From: Vibrio tarriae | GTDB lineage: Bacteria; Pseudomonadota; Gammaproteobacteria; Enterobacterales; Vibrionaceae | Direction of reading: 5' to 3' | Length of the DNA stretch: 64,000 nucleotides | Assembly: GCF_002216685.1 (NCBI RefSeq) | Contig: NZ_CP022353.1 | Coordinates: forward strand, 2,785,001 to 2,849,000 | In this document: positions 24,632-35,042 of the stretch, piece by piece | Position numbering within the stretch: the first letter of the stretch is position 1 | Layout: every line of letters starts with the position of its first letter | Notes under the pieces: model-generated | Databases searched by the model: none | The model's input: only the letters and a program-made list of their open reading frames with translations | What the model was told of the DNA's origin: nothing | Made by a program: the position numbers and the translations under genes

Positions 24632-25369
24632 TTAACGGATCCCGACTTGATTGAGGAATTTTCTTAAACGCGGATCCTGTGGATGGTCAAAGATATCCTG
24701 TGGAGAACCTTGTTCGACAATGTTTCCTTCGGCCATAAAGATCACTCGATCGGCGACTTCTTTGGCAAACTGCATCTCATGGGTGACCACCAACATGGTT
24801 TGATGTTGAGTCGCCAATTTTTTCATCAGAGCCAGCACTTCACCCACCCATTCAGGATCGAGGGCGGAGGTCGGTTCATCAAACAGCAGCAGTTCAGGTT
24901 GCAGCGCCATCGCGCGGCCAATCCCAACCCGTTGCTGCTGGCCGCCAGAGAGTGCTGCGGGATAGCTTTCACCTTTATCGCCAAGGCCGATATCATCGAG
25001 AATTTGCTGCGCTCGTTGGTGTGCTTGATCTTTTTTCCAGCCGCGTACCGTGATCAAGGCTTCTGCAATATTTTGCCGCGCGGTTAAATGAGCGAATAGC
25101 GCATAGTTTTGAAATACAAAGCCGGTTTTACGGCGCAGTGCTAGCACATCGGCTTTGGTATGTTTTTGGGTATCGACAGTGAGTTCATCAATACTGATGG
25201 TGCCTTGATCCGCTTGCTCAAGGAAGTTCACACAGCGCAGTAGAGTGGATTTACCGGTGCCACTGGAGCCAATGATGACCACAATTTCTCCGCGCTGGAT
25301 TTCAAGATCAATACCCTTCAGCACCTTACTAGCGCCAAATTGTTTATGGATATTATGCAGTTTAATCAT
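24632..25369 (-). CDS. Amino-acid ABC transporter, ATP-binding subunit
   Basis: This is the ATPase of a polar-amino-acid (PAAT/HAAT family) importer. At 245 aa, Walker A is GSSGTGKS at residues 34-41, the signature is [14 protein letters not shown], and Walker B is [12 protein letters not shown]. It resembles the cystine-type ATPases (E. coli TcyN), but the substrate cannot be fixed from this subunit. The start overlaps the permease stop by 4 bases, showing translational coupling. Three genes form the unit: binding protein, permease, ATPase. Confidence 0.93.
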   Translation of the reverse strand: MIKLHNIHKQFGASKVLKGIDLEIQRGEIVVIIGSSGTGKSTLLRCVNFLEQADQGTISIDELTVDTQKHTKADVLALRRKTGFVFQNYALFAHLTARQNIAEALITVRGWKKDQAHQRAQQILDDIGLGDKGESYPAALSGGQQQRVGIGRAMALQPELLLFDEPTSALDPEWVGEVLALMKKLATQHQTMLVVTHEMQFAKEVADRVIFMAEGNIVEQGSPQDIFDHPQDPRLRKFLNQVGIR

Positions 25370-26037
25370 CGTGCGTACGCCTTATTGAGTTTCTGCTCTG
25401 CCCAAGATTGCAGGCGAGTGAGCACCAAAACGACCACCCAATAGATGAGGGCTACCGCCAAGAAGGCTTCGAAGAAACGGAAACTGGATGAGGCTTCCAT
25501 CTGCGCTTTGGCCATGATCTCTGCCACGCCAAGGGTAAAGGCGAGGGAGGTGGACTTGATCATATCAATGAAGTAATTCATCAGTGAAGGCAGAGCGACC
25601 CTTGTCGCTTGCGGCAAAATGATCCGACGCATCGCCTGTGCAGTGGTCATGCCGACCGACAAGCTGGCTTCCATTTGGCTGCGATCAATACCGATGATCG
25701 CAGCGCGAATGCTTTCCGCCATGTAAGCGGCAAAATGCAGAGTTAAACCGATCACCGCGGCGCTGAACGCATCAAGTCCAACTAAGAGTGGGAAGACTTG
25801 CGGTAAGCCGTAGTAGAGCAAAAATAGCTGCACGAGTAGCGGTGTTCCGCGGAAAAAACTGATGTAGAGCTGGCTAAGGGGATCCAACACCGGCACTTTG
25901 AACACCCGAATATTGGCTAAAATCAGCGCCAGAATCAGCGCGAAAACCAGCCCCCAACTCGCCATTTCCAATGTAGTACCCAGATATTTGAGCAAGATTG
26001 GCAGCAGCTCAAGCATGTAGTGAAAGTCAAAACTCAT
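25366..26037 (-). CDS. Amino-acid ABC transporter, permease subunit
   Basis: This is the membrane permease of the same importer. Its 223 aa have about five membrane helices. The motif [20 protein letters not shown] is typical of HisM/GlnP/TcyL permeases. The EAA loop ([23 protein letters not shown]), which contacts the ATPase, is near residues 122-144. It closely resembles cystine permease TcyL, so L-cystine is a reasonable but unproven substrate. It is separated from the binding-protein gene by an attenuator-like hairpin. Confidence 0.93.
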   Translation of the reverse strand: MSFDFHYMLELLPILLKYLGTTLEMASWGLVFALILALILANIRVFKVPVLDPLSQLYISFFRGTPLLVQLFLLYYGLPQVFPLLVGLDAFSAAVIGLTLHFAAYMAESIRAAIIGIDRSQMEASLSVGMTTAQAMRRIILPQATRVALPSLMNYFIDMIKSTSLAFTLGVAEIMAKAQMEASSSFRFFEAFLAVALIYWVVVLVLTRLQSWAEQKLNKAYAR

Positions 26038-26060
26038 CTACTTTCCTTCCTAAAATAATC

Positions 26061-26083
26061 AAAGGTGGGAAAGTCCCACCTTT
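26061..26083 (-). terminator. Attenuator hairpin between binding protein and permease genes
   Basis: A perfect 10-bp stem (AAAGGTGGGA / TCCCACCTTT, loop AAG) is followed on the minus strand by GATTATTTT. It lies between the substrate-binding-protein gene and the permease gene. Partial termination or 3' protection here would raise the amount of binding protein relative to the membrane complex, a common design in ABC importers. Confidence 0.75.
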
Positions 26084-26109
26084 ATAGAGTCTAGCTTGGT
26101 GAAGCAGAA

Positions 26110-26856
26110 TTATTGCGATATATCGGTACCAAACCATTTGATTGCGATCTGGCTTAATGTGCCGTCAGTGCGCATGGCGGCAAGGGCTTGATTGACTTCA
26201 CCTTGCAGTTGCTGGCCTTTTTCGTTGTTCACAAATGGCCAAGCGTTTTCGATGGTCTCAAATGGTGAGCCTGCCAATTGTAGTGGTAGGCCGGTTTTTT
26301 CAATCAGCTCAAGTGCGGATAGACGATCCATAACAAACGCATCAGCACGGCCTAAAGCCACATCGTGCTCAATCCCAGTATCGTAGGTTTTGATGTTGAT
26401 TTTGCCATCTTTATCACGGCTGCGTAGCAGTTGCTCAAAATTAGAACCTAGGTTGACGGCAACGGTTTTACCCGCCAGATCATCAATCCCTTTGATCGCA
26501 TCATTACCTTTGCGCACCGTAATTTGCGCACCATCAATCACATACGGATCAGAGAACAGATATTTGGCTTTGCGTGCATCCGTAATGGTGATTTGGTTAG
26601 AAATGGTGTCGATACGACCTGTTTCAAGCAAACCAAACAGACCGGAGAAGTTTGCGGTCACAAACTCCACTTTATAATCGTTACGTTTGCCAATTTCATT
26701 CCACACATCCACTTCAAAGCCTTGTAGTTCATCTTGCTTAACGAAAGTGAAGGGGAAATAACGACCTGACATACCGACTTTCACCTCGGTAGCTGCTTGA
26801 ACGGTGGCAGAAGAAAGGGCTAGGGCAGCCAGAGCGATGTTAAACCAGTGTTTCAT
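26110..26856 (-). CDS. Amino-acid ABC transporter, periplasmic substrate-binding protein
   Basis: This is the periplasmic binding protein (SBP family 3) of the importer, 248 aa. It has a signal peptide (MKHWFNIALAALALSSATVQA, cleavage probably before ATEV). The mature part begins with the family pattern VGMSGRYFPFTFV and has GFEVDVWNEIGKR near residue 45 and RIDTISNQITIT near 80. It is the first gene of the three-gene unit. Its promoter lies in the 300-base divergent region shared with dnaA. The substrate may be cystine or another polar amino acid. Confidence 0.92.
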   Translation of the reverse strand: MKHWFNIALAALALSSATVQAATEVKVGMSGRYFPFTFVKQDELQGFEVDVWNEIGKRNDYKVEFVTANFSGLFGLLETGRIDTISNQITITDARKAKYLFSDPYVIDGAQITVRKGNDAIKGIDDLAGKTVAVNLGSNFEQLLRSRDKDGKINIKTYDTGIEHDVALGRADAFVMDRLSALELIEKTGLPLQLAGSPFETIENAWPFVNNEKGQQLQGEVNQALAAMRTDGTLSQIAIKWFGTDISQ

Positions 26857-27053
26857 TTTGTGACTCCTGTATCATTTATGTTTGTATACTACTGGTAATT
26901 AAATCATTAAAAGAAATAACCAGTAGTTATTAACAATAACTGATCAAAATCAAAAAGGTGGGGATAACTGCTAAAGATCTTTATATATGTGGATCTTTAT
27001 GTGGGTAGCACGGGCAAAATGTGTGAAGATCTTAGCTATTGGTCGAAAAACAA

Positions 27054-27118
27054 TGTGAATAACTTAGATCTTATTCACTGGATCGACGATCCAGCGCTGG
27101 CGATCTGAGTTATCAACA
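27054..27118. promoter_or_regulatory. Putative DnaA boxes and GATC cluster upstream of dnaA
   Basis: The 311 bases between the binding-protein gene and dnaA (26857-27167) are AT-rich and contain about eight GATC sites. A consensus-type DnaA box (TTATTCACA, minus strand) lies at 27054-27062, a one-mismatch copy (TTATTCACT) starts at 27071, and TTATCAACA lies at 27110-27118. This looks like an autoregulated dnaA promoter; no -35/-10 pair is called. Confidence 0.6.
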
Positions 27119-27167
27119 GGTAGAATTGCCCCTCTTTACCGATCGTTGATTTTTGAGTGAGGGAATC

Positions 27168-28571
27168 GTGTCATCTTCGCTATGGTTGCAATGTTTGCAA
27201 CGGCTTCAGGAAGAGCTACCTGCCGCAGAATTCAGTATGTGGGTGCGTCCGCTTCAAGCGGAGCTCAATGACAATACTCTCACTTTATTCGCCCCGAACC
27301 GCTTTGTGTTGGATTGGGTACGCGATAAGTACCTCAACAACATCAATCGTCTGCTGATGGAATTCAGTGGCAATGATGTACCCAACTTGCGCTTTGAAGT
27401 GGGGAGTCGCCGTGTGGTAGCGCCAAAACCTGCCCCGGTGCGTACGGCTGCGGATGTCGCGGCTGAATCGTCGGCTCCGGCGCAATTGGCGCAGCGTAAA
27501 CCTATCCATAAAACGTGGGATGATGACAGCGCAGCGGCCGATATTACTCACCGCTCAAATGTGAACCCGAAACACAAGTTCAACAACTTCGTGGAAGGTA
27601 AATCTAACCAGTTAGGTTTAGCCGCGGCTCGCCAAGTTTCCGATAACCCGGGCGCGGCGTATAACCCGCTCTTTTTGTATGGCGGCACTGGTCTAGGTAA
27701 AACGCACTTGCTGCATGCGGTAGGTAACGCGATTGTCGATAACAACCCGAACGCTAAAGTGGTGTACATGCACTCTGAGCGTTTCGTGCAAGACATGGTC
27801 AAAGCCTTGCAAAACAACGCGATTGAAGAGTTCAAGCGCTACTATCGCAGTGTGGATGCTCTGCTGATCGACGATATTCAATTCTTTGCCAACAAAGAGC
27901 GTTCGCAAGAAGAGTTCTTCCATACCTTTAACGCGCTGCTGGAAGGCAACCAACAAATTATTTTGACTTCTGACCGTTATCCTAAAGAGATCAATGGGGT
28001 GGAAGATCGTCTCAAATCGCGTTTTGGCTGGGGCTTAACCGTGGCGATCGAGCCGCCGGAATTGGAAACCCGCGTCGCGATCTTGATGAAAAAAGCCGAA
28101 GATCACCAGATTCATCTGCCGGATGAAGTGGCTTTCTTTATTGCGAAACGCCTGCGCTCTAACGTGCGTGAGTTGGAAGGCGCACTCAACCGCGTGATTG
28201 CCAACGCCAACTTTACCGGTCGCCCGATCACGATTGATTTTGTGCGCGAAGCGCTGCGTGATTTATTAGCCCTGCAAGAAAAGCTGGTCACGATTGATAA
28301 CATTCAGAAAACTGTTGCCGAATACTACAAAATTAAAGTGGCGGATCTGCTCTCAAAACGCCGTTCGCGCTCAGTCGCTCGTCCTCGTCAATTGGCGATG
28401 GCACTGGCTAAAGAGCTGACCAACCACAGCTTGCCTGAAATTGGCGATGCGTTTGGCGGCCGTGACCACACGACTGTGTTACACGCCTGCCGTAAAATTG
28501 AGCAGTTGCGCGAAGAGAGTCACGATATCAAAGAAGATTATTCGAACCTGATTCGTACGCTTTCCTCTTAA
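27168..28571 (+). CDS. dnaA: Chromosomal replication initiator DnaA
   Basis: DnaA binds DnaA boxes at oriC and, in its ATP form, opens the AT-rich region and loads the helicase. The start chosen is GTG 27168 ([10 protein letters not shown]), giving 467 aa, with GAGGGA 5 bases upstream. The open frame extends five codons further to a TTG. Domain I is residues 1-85 and a linker runs to about 130. The AAA+ domain has Walker [10 protein letters not shown] near 170 and Walker B LLIDDIQF near 230. The C-terminal DNA-binding signature [15 protein letters not shown] is near 430. It heads dnaA-dnaN-recF-gyrB, 7 kb from oriC. Confidence 0.98.
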   Translation: MSSSLWLQCLQRLQEELPAAEFSMWVRPLQAELNDNTLTLFAPNRFVLDWVRDKYLNNINRLLMEFSGNDVPNLRFEVGSRRVVAPKPAPVRTAADVAAESSAPAQLAQRKPIHKTWDDDSAAADITHRSNVNPKHKFNNFVEGKSNQLGLAAARQVSDNPGAAYNPLFLYGGTGLGKTHLLHAVGNAIVDNNPNAKVVYMHSERFVQDMVKALQNNAIEEFKRYYRSVDALLIDDIQFFANKERSQEEFFHTFNALLEGNQQIILTSDRYPKEINGVEDRLKSRFGWGLTVAIEPPELETRVAILMKKAEDHQIHLPDEVAFFIAKRLRSNVRELEGALNRVIANANFTGRPITIDFVREALRDLLALQEKLVTIDNIQKTVAEYYKIKVADLLSKRRSRSVARPRQLAMALAKELTNHSLPEIGDAFGGRDHTTVLHACRKIEQLREESHDIKEDYSNLIRTLSS

Positions 28572-28628
28572 TTTGCGCTATGGTTAGCGCACTTGCGTAT
28601 TTCGCTTTCACCCGTTTAAGAGAAGACT

Positions 28629-29729
28629 ATGAAATTTACCATTGAACGTAGCCACTTGATTAAACCCTTGCAACAGGTGTCCGGCACTTTAGGTGGCCGC
28701 GCCAGCTTGCCGATCTTGGGCAATTTATTGCTTAAGGTGGAAGAGAATCAACTGTCGATGACCGCCACTGATTTGGAAGTGGAACTGATCAGCCGCGTGA
28801 CGTTAGAAGGTGAATTTGAAGCAGGCAGCATTACTGTTCCTGCGCGTAAGTTTTTAGATATTTGCCGTGGTTTGCCCGATAGTGCCGTGATCACTGTGCT
28901 GCTTGAAGGCGATCGCATCCATGTGCGTTCTGGTCGTAGTCGTTTTTCCCTCGCCACCTTGCCTGCCAGTGATTTTCCGAACATTGAAGATTGGCAAAGT
29001 GAAGTGCAAGTTTCGCTCACTCAAGCGGAACTGCGTGGTCTGATTGAAAAAACCCAGTTTTCCATGGCCAACCAAGATGTACGCTACTACTTAAACGGCA
29101 TGCTGTTTGAAATTGATGGCACCACCTTGCGTTCTGTGGCGACTGATGGTCACCGTATGGCGGTGGCGCAAGCTCAGTTGGGGGCGGATTTCGCGCAAAA
29201 GCAGATCATCGTACCGCGTAAAGGGGTACTTGAGCTGGTGAAACTGCTCGATGCGCCAGAGCAGCCTGTGGTGCTGCAAATCGGCCACTCTAACTTGCGT
29301 GCTGAAGTGAATCACTTCGTGTTTACTTCGAAGCTGGTTGATGGTCGTTTCCCTGATTATCGCCGCGTATTGCCGCAACATACCAGCAAAACACTACAAA
29401 CGGGCTGCGAAGAGTTACGCCAGGCATTTTCGCGTGCCGCGATTCTGTCGAATGAAAAATTCCGTGGTGTGCGAGTTAATTTGGCTGACAACGAAATGCG
29501 CATTACTGCCAATAACCCAGAACAAGAAGAAGCGGAAGAGCTACTGGATGTGAGCTTTGAAGGCGAGCCGATTGAGATTGGCTTTAACGTCAGCTACATC
29601 TTGGATGTGCTTAACACCCTGCGCTGCGACAATGTGCGCGTTTCGATGTCGGATGCTAACGCCAGTGCCTTGGTGGAGAATGTCGATGATGACAGCGCCA
29701 TGTACGTGGTCATGCCAATTCGTCTGTAA
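28629..29729 (+). CDS. dnaN: DNA polymerase III beta subunit (sliding clamp)
   Basis: DnaN is the ring-shaped processivity clamp of the replicase. It also binds many repair proteins and Hda. Its 366 aa equal the E. coli length. The N-terminus ([19 protein letters not shown]) and C-terminus ([14 protein letters not shown]) are canonical, and the latter forms part of the hydrophobic partner-binding pocket. It lies 57 bases after dnaA and 17 bases before recF. A short inverted repeat (TGCGCTA / TAGCGCA) sits in the dnaA-dnaN gap. Confidence 0.98.
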
Positions 29730-29746
29730 GGTATAACCGAGTTACC

Positions 29747-30838
29747 ATGCCGCTTTCCCGGTTAATGATCCAACAGTTTCGTAATATTAAAGCCTGTGAT
29801 ATTCGCCTATCAGCAGGCTTTAACTTTCTTATCGGGCCGAATGGCAGCGGTAAAACCAGCGTGCTTGAAGCGATTTATCTGCTCGGCCATGGCCGTTCAT
29901 TTAAAAGCTCGCTGACCGGACGGATCATTCAAAATGAGTGCTCAGAACTGTTTGTGCATGGCCGGATTTGTGAGCATTCTTTGAGCTCTGATCAATTTGA
30001 GCTACCCGTTGGCATTAATAAGCAGCGTGACGGCTCAACTGAGGTTAAAATAGGCGGCCAAACGGGGCAAAAGTTGGCGCAGTTAGCGCAGATTTTGCCA
30101 CTGCAATTGATTCATCCGGAAGGCTTTGAACTGCTGACCGATGGACCTAAACAGCGTCGGGCTTTTATCGATTGGGGTGTGTTTCATACTGAGCCCGCTT
30201 TTTTCGATGCATGGGGGCGGTTTAAGCGGCTCAGCAAGCAGCGTAATGCACTGCTCAAAAGCGCGCAAAGCTATCGTGAACTCAGTTATTGGGATCAAGA
30301 ACTAGCCCGTTTGGCTGAGCAGATTGACCAGTGGCGTGAAAGTTACGTCAATCAATTGAAAAATGTGGCAGAGCAGTTATGTCGCACATTTTTGCCAGAA
30401 TTCGATATCGACTTAAAGTATTATCGAGGTTGGGAAAAAGATCAGCCTTATCAATCGATTCTGGAAAAAAACTTCGAACGGGATCAGCAGTTGGGCTATA
30501 CCTTTAGCGGGCCTAACAAAGCGGATTTGCGGATTAAAGTGAACGCAACCCCGGTGGAAGATGTGTTGTCGCGGGGACAACTGAAGTTGATGGTGTGTGC
30601 GTTGCGCGTGGCGCAAGGGCAGCACCTGACCGAGTTGACGGGAAAGCAATGCATTTATCTTATCGATGATTTTGCTTCCGAATTGGATAGCCTACGTCGC
30701 CAACGTTTGGCAGATAGCCTAAAAGGGACGGGGGCGCAGGTTTTTGTAAGTTCTATTACCGAAAGCCAAGTGGCGGACATGTTGGATGAGTCCAGTAAAA
30801 CATTTCATGTTGCCCACGGTGTAATAGAGCAAGGATAA
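29747..30838 (+). CDS. recF: DNA replication and repair protein RecF
   Basis: RecF is an SMC-like ATPase that helps load RecA onto gapped DNA coated with SSB. At 363 aa it is near E. coli (357). Walker A is GPNGSGKT at residues 30-37, the signature region is [17 protein letters not shown] near 270, and Walker B is [12 protein letters not shown] near 305. It sits between dnaN and gyrB (20 bases to the gyrB start), the classic arrangement. Confidence 0.97.
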
Positions 30839-30855
30839 ACAGAGTGAGAGAGTAA

Positions 30856-33276
<2,421 letters not shown>

Positions 33277-33300
33277 GGGATTGGTTGATTCATTGTGATA

Positions 33301-33329
33301 AAAAGCAGCGCTGTGGCGCTGCTTTTTTT
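33301..33329 (+). terminator. Terminator after gyrB
   Basis: An 11-bp stem (AAAAGCAGCGC / GCGCTGCTTTT, loop TGTG) is followed by a T run and lies 25 bases after the gyrB stop. Confidence 0.92.
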
Positions 33330-33520
33330 ATCTCTGCAATTTGTACTTTCCAAATGCTGGAGGTCTGCAACCTCGCGCAAGTACAAAAGACACAATAAAA
33401 ATTTTGTGTCGAATATCCCAGGTTGTTGGGCTAAAGCACCAAAATCAGAGGTTAACTAAGACTTTTCTATCCTGAAAACGGCTTTATTAGACTTTCCTTT
33501 TTTCTCTAAATTTCATGAGG

Positions 33521-33548
33521 TTGCATTCGTTTTTTTAGTGTCTATAGT
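33521..33548 (+). promoter_or_regulatory. Putative sigma-70 promoter for the Rnk-like gene
   Basis: TTGCAT (33521-33526) and TATAGT (33543-33548) are separated by 16 bases. Transcription from about 33555 would give a leader of about 140 bases carrying the mini-ORF and hairpin described next. The rest of 33330-33520 shows only a small inverted repeat (GAGGT / ACCTC near 33360). Confidence 0.55.
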
Positions 33549-33596
33549 GGTCTGTGAACCCTATTGTTATCCCTCACTTTTTGACTGGAGGTCAGG

Positions 33597-33617
33597 ATGG
33601 TCGCCTTTGTGAATTGA
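33597..33617 (+). CDS. Possible six-codon leader peptide
   Basis: The reading frame MVAFVN ends in TGA and has an excellent Shine-Dalgarno sequence: GGAGG 5 bases before the ATG. One base after the stop a perfect 9-bp hairpin starts. The layout resembles a translated leader controlling a downstream structure, but there is no T run and no runs of a single regulatory codon. Its expression is not known. Confidence 0.4.
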   Translation: MVAFVN

Positions 33618-33618
33618 A

Positions 33619-33641
33619 CCGGGAGTGTATTTCACTCCCGG
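33619..33641 (+). other. Strong hairpin in the leader of the Rnk-like gene
   Basis: CCGGGAGTG and CACTCCCGG pair perfectly across the loop TATTT. It starts one base after the stop of the mini-ORF and 53 bases before the ATG of the next gene. Without a T run it is not an intrinsic terminator. A ribosome on the mini-ORF would cover or open it. Confidence 0.7.
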
Positions 33642-33693
33642 GCATACTCATCGATTTGTCACTGTTGGTAATGGAATGAGCAAAGGAAGTATC

Positions 33694-34113
33694 ATGCTGA
33701 ACCGGTTATCTTTGAATATTCGGCGTTTTCTCGCCGGTTGGTGGCTACGTAGCCGCTTTTTGACCTATCAATCTCCGCTGTTGCTGCTCGAATTGTTCGA
33801 GAAGCTGGAGCATCCTCGCTCGCCCATTGAACGAGCGCCACAGCGCATTAAGCTTGGGGACACGGTGAGCCTTGTTGATGCTCAGCGTAAATTGTCATTC
33901 CAAGTCACCTTAGTCACGTCTGGAAATCAGGACGAAGTACACGGTGGCGTGACATGTGATTCCCTGCTTGGTGCCGCCCTACTTGGTCGCCGTCAGCATG
34001 AAGTGTTTACCTTGCCTATTTGGGGTCAACACCACTGCTTTGCCATTACTCACGTTCAGCACTCAATACAGGGTAAGCCAACCAAGCTCTGCCCATGCTT
34101 GTTATGTCAGTAA
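33694..34113 (+). CDS. GreA/GreB C-terminal-like (Rnk-like) protein
   Basis: This protein has 139 aa. Residues about 50-120 (IKLGDTVSLVDAQRKLSFQV..., LLGAALLGRRQHEVFTLPIWG) resemble the GreA/GreB C-terminal, FKBP-like domain, also found in the nucleoside-diphosphate-kinase regulator Rnk. Proteins of this kind bind near the RNA polymerase secondary channel, but they need an N-terminal coiled coil for cleavage activity. Here the first 50 residues are basic and hydrophobic instead, so Gre-type activity is unlikely. The tail is Cys-rich (CPCLLC). ATG 33694 has AAGGA 8 bases upstream; ATG 33676 is an alternative start. A 38-codon gene follows after 13 bases. Confidence 0.65.
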   Translation: MLNRLSLNIRRFLAGWWLRSRFLTYQSPLLLLELFEKLEHPRSPIERAPQRIKLGDTVSLVDAQRKLSFQVTLVTSGNQDEVHGGVTCDSLLGAALLGRRQHEVFTLPIWGQHHCFAITHVQHSIQGKPTKLCPCLLCQ

Positions 34114-34126
34114 TTAGGAGTTTGTC

Positions 34127-34243
34127 ATGAGTAAACAAGAGATGAAAAAACCACAACTCAGCCTCAAAGAGAAGCGCAAGCTGAAGCAAGAAAAAGCGCA
34201 AGAGAGCTCAGTGATTAAGCCACGCAAAAGCAAAGGCCGTTAA
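34127..34243 (+). CDS. Small, highly basic 38-residue protein
   Basis: The frame starts at ATG 34127 with AGGAG 7 bases upstream and ends at TAA 34241-34243. The protein (MSKQEMKKPQLSLKEKRKLK, then QEKAQESSVI and KPRKSKGR) is about one-third Lys/Arg with almost no hydrophobic residues, so it is probably disordered and could bind RNA or another acidic partner. It lies 13 bases after the Rnk-like gene and is followed by a strong terminator 30 bases later, so the two genes form one unit. I do not recognise the family. Confidence 0.7.
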   Translation: MSKQEMKKPQLSLKEKRKLKQEKAQESSVIKPRKSKGR

Positions 34244-34273
34244 TTAAGGATAAAGTGCATTATCCAAATGACT

Positions 34274-34299
34274 AGCCCGACTCAATGTCGGGCTTTTTT
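34274..34299 (+). terminator. Terminator after the small basic protein gene
   Basis: AGCCCGAC / GTCGGGCT (8 bp, loop TCAAT) is followed by five T's. Confidence 0.93.
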
Positions 34300-34321
34300 C
34301 AAAATTTTTTTTGGGAAAAAA

Positions 34322-34349
34322 CTTGAAATGGTTTTGAGCGACCTTATAT
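34322..34349 (+). promoter_or_regulatory. Putative heat-shock (sigma-32) promoter of the small heat-shock gene
   Basis: CTTGAAA (34322-34328), 13 bases of spacer, then CCTTATAT (34342-34349) fit the sigma-32 pattern CTTGAAA / CCCCATNT. It is directly upstream of a small heat-shock protein gene, with a leader of about 160 bases. Confidence 0.7.
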
Positions 34350-34468
34350 CTAGAAGTGAAGAGGATGCCGCTAGGGCCTCTGAATGAGACTAACACCCTT
34401 GCTCAATTGAGGAGTGTGTTACCTAACTGAAATCACGCCGATTCAGGTCATAAGAATGGATCGGGCGA

Positions 34469-34517
34469 CTTAACAAGTCATTGTTAAGACTATTGCTTAA
34501 TCAAAGAGGATAGGAAT
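34469..34517 (+). ncRNA. ROSE-type RNA thermometer in the small heat-shock leader
   Basis: A perfect 8-bp hairpin (CTTAACAA / TTGTTAAG, 34469-34488) is followed by a short hairpin that hides the ribosome-binding site. ATTGCTT (34492-34498) pairs with GAGGAT (34506-34511): A-T, T-A, T-G, G95 bulged, C-G, T-A, T-G. This is the UUGCU/AGGA pairing with a bulged G that defines ROSE elements of small heat-shock genes, such as E. coli ibpA. The upstream leader (34357-34468) has further stems, including CTCAATTGAG. Confidence 0.75.
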
Positions 34518-34955
34518 ATGAGAACTGTCGATTTTACTCCACTGTACCGCAACGCGATTGGCTTTGACCGTCTACTGAACATGATGGAAAACAGCGCGGC
34601 GAAAAACGCCCAAGGCGGATACCCTCCATACAATATCGAGCAAAAAGAAGACAACCAATATCGCATTACCATGGCGGTAGCGGGTTTTGGCGATGAAGAG
34701 ATCGATATTACTCAACAAGAGAATACTTTGATTGTGCGCGGTGAGCGTAAACCTGAAGAGAGCAAAAACTACATCTATCAGGGCATTGCCGAGCGCGATT
34801 TTGAACGTAAATTCCAATTAGCGGATTACGTGAAAGTGACTGGCGCGACTATGGAACATGGTCTGCTGCACATTGATTTAGAGCGCGAAATTCCAGAAGC
34901 GATGCAGCCACGCAAAATTGCGATTAACGGCAAGCACCTACTGGAAAACAAATAA
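34518..34955 (+). CDS. ibpA: Small heat-shock protein (Hsp20/IbpA family)
   Basis: This ATP-independent holdase binds unfolding proteins and passes them to the DnaK/ClpB system. Its 145 aa consist of a short N-terminal arm (FTPLYRNAIGFDRLLNMM) and an alpha-crystallin domain from about residue 38 (YNIEQKEDNQYRITMAVAGF to LHIDLEREIPE). A C-terminal tail carries an I-x-I-like motif (RKIAING). Length and sequence fit E. coli IbpA. Control appears double: a sigma-32-type promoter and a ROSE thermometer over the ribosome-binding site. Confidence 0.95.
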   Translation: MRTVDFTPLYRNAIGFDRLLNMMENSAAKNAQGGYPPYNIEQKEDNQYRITMAVAGFGDEEIDITQQENTLIVRGERKPEESKNYIYQGIAERDFERKFQLADYVKVTGATMEHGLLHIDLEREIPEAMQPRKIAINGKHLLENK

Positions 34956-34996
34956 CTCTGCGCAGCGTTTTAACGCACTGAACGCGAGATAAAACG

Positions 34997-35022
34997 AAGC
35001 CCGCGAATTTCGCGGGCTTTTT
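34997..35022. terminator. Bidirectional terminator between ibpA and avtA
   Basis: AAGCCCGCG / CGCGGGCTT with a 5-base loop is followed by T's on the + strand. It lies between the convergent stops. Confidence 0.9.
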
Positions 35023-35042
35023 GCATTGCTTAGTTTAGGTGT

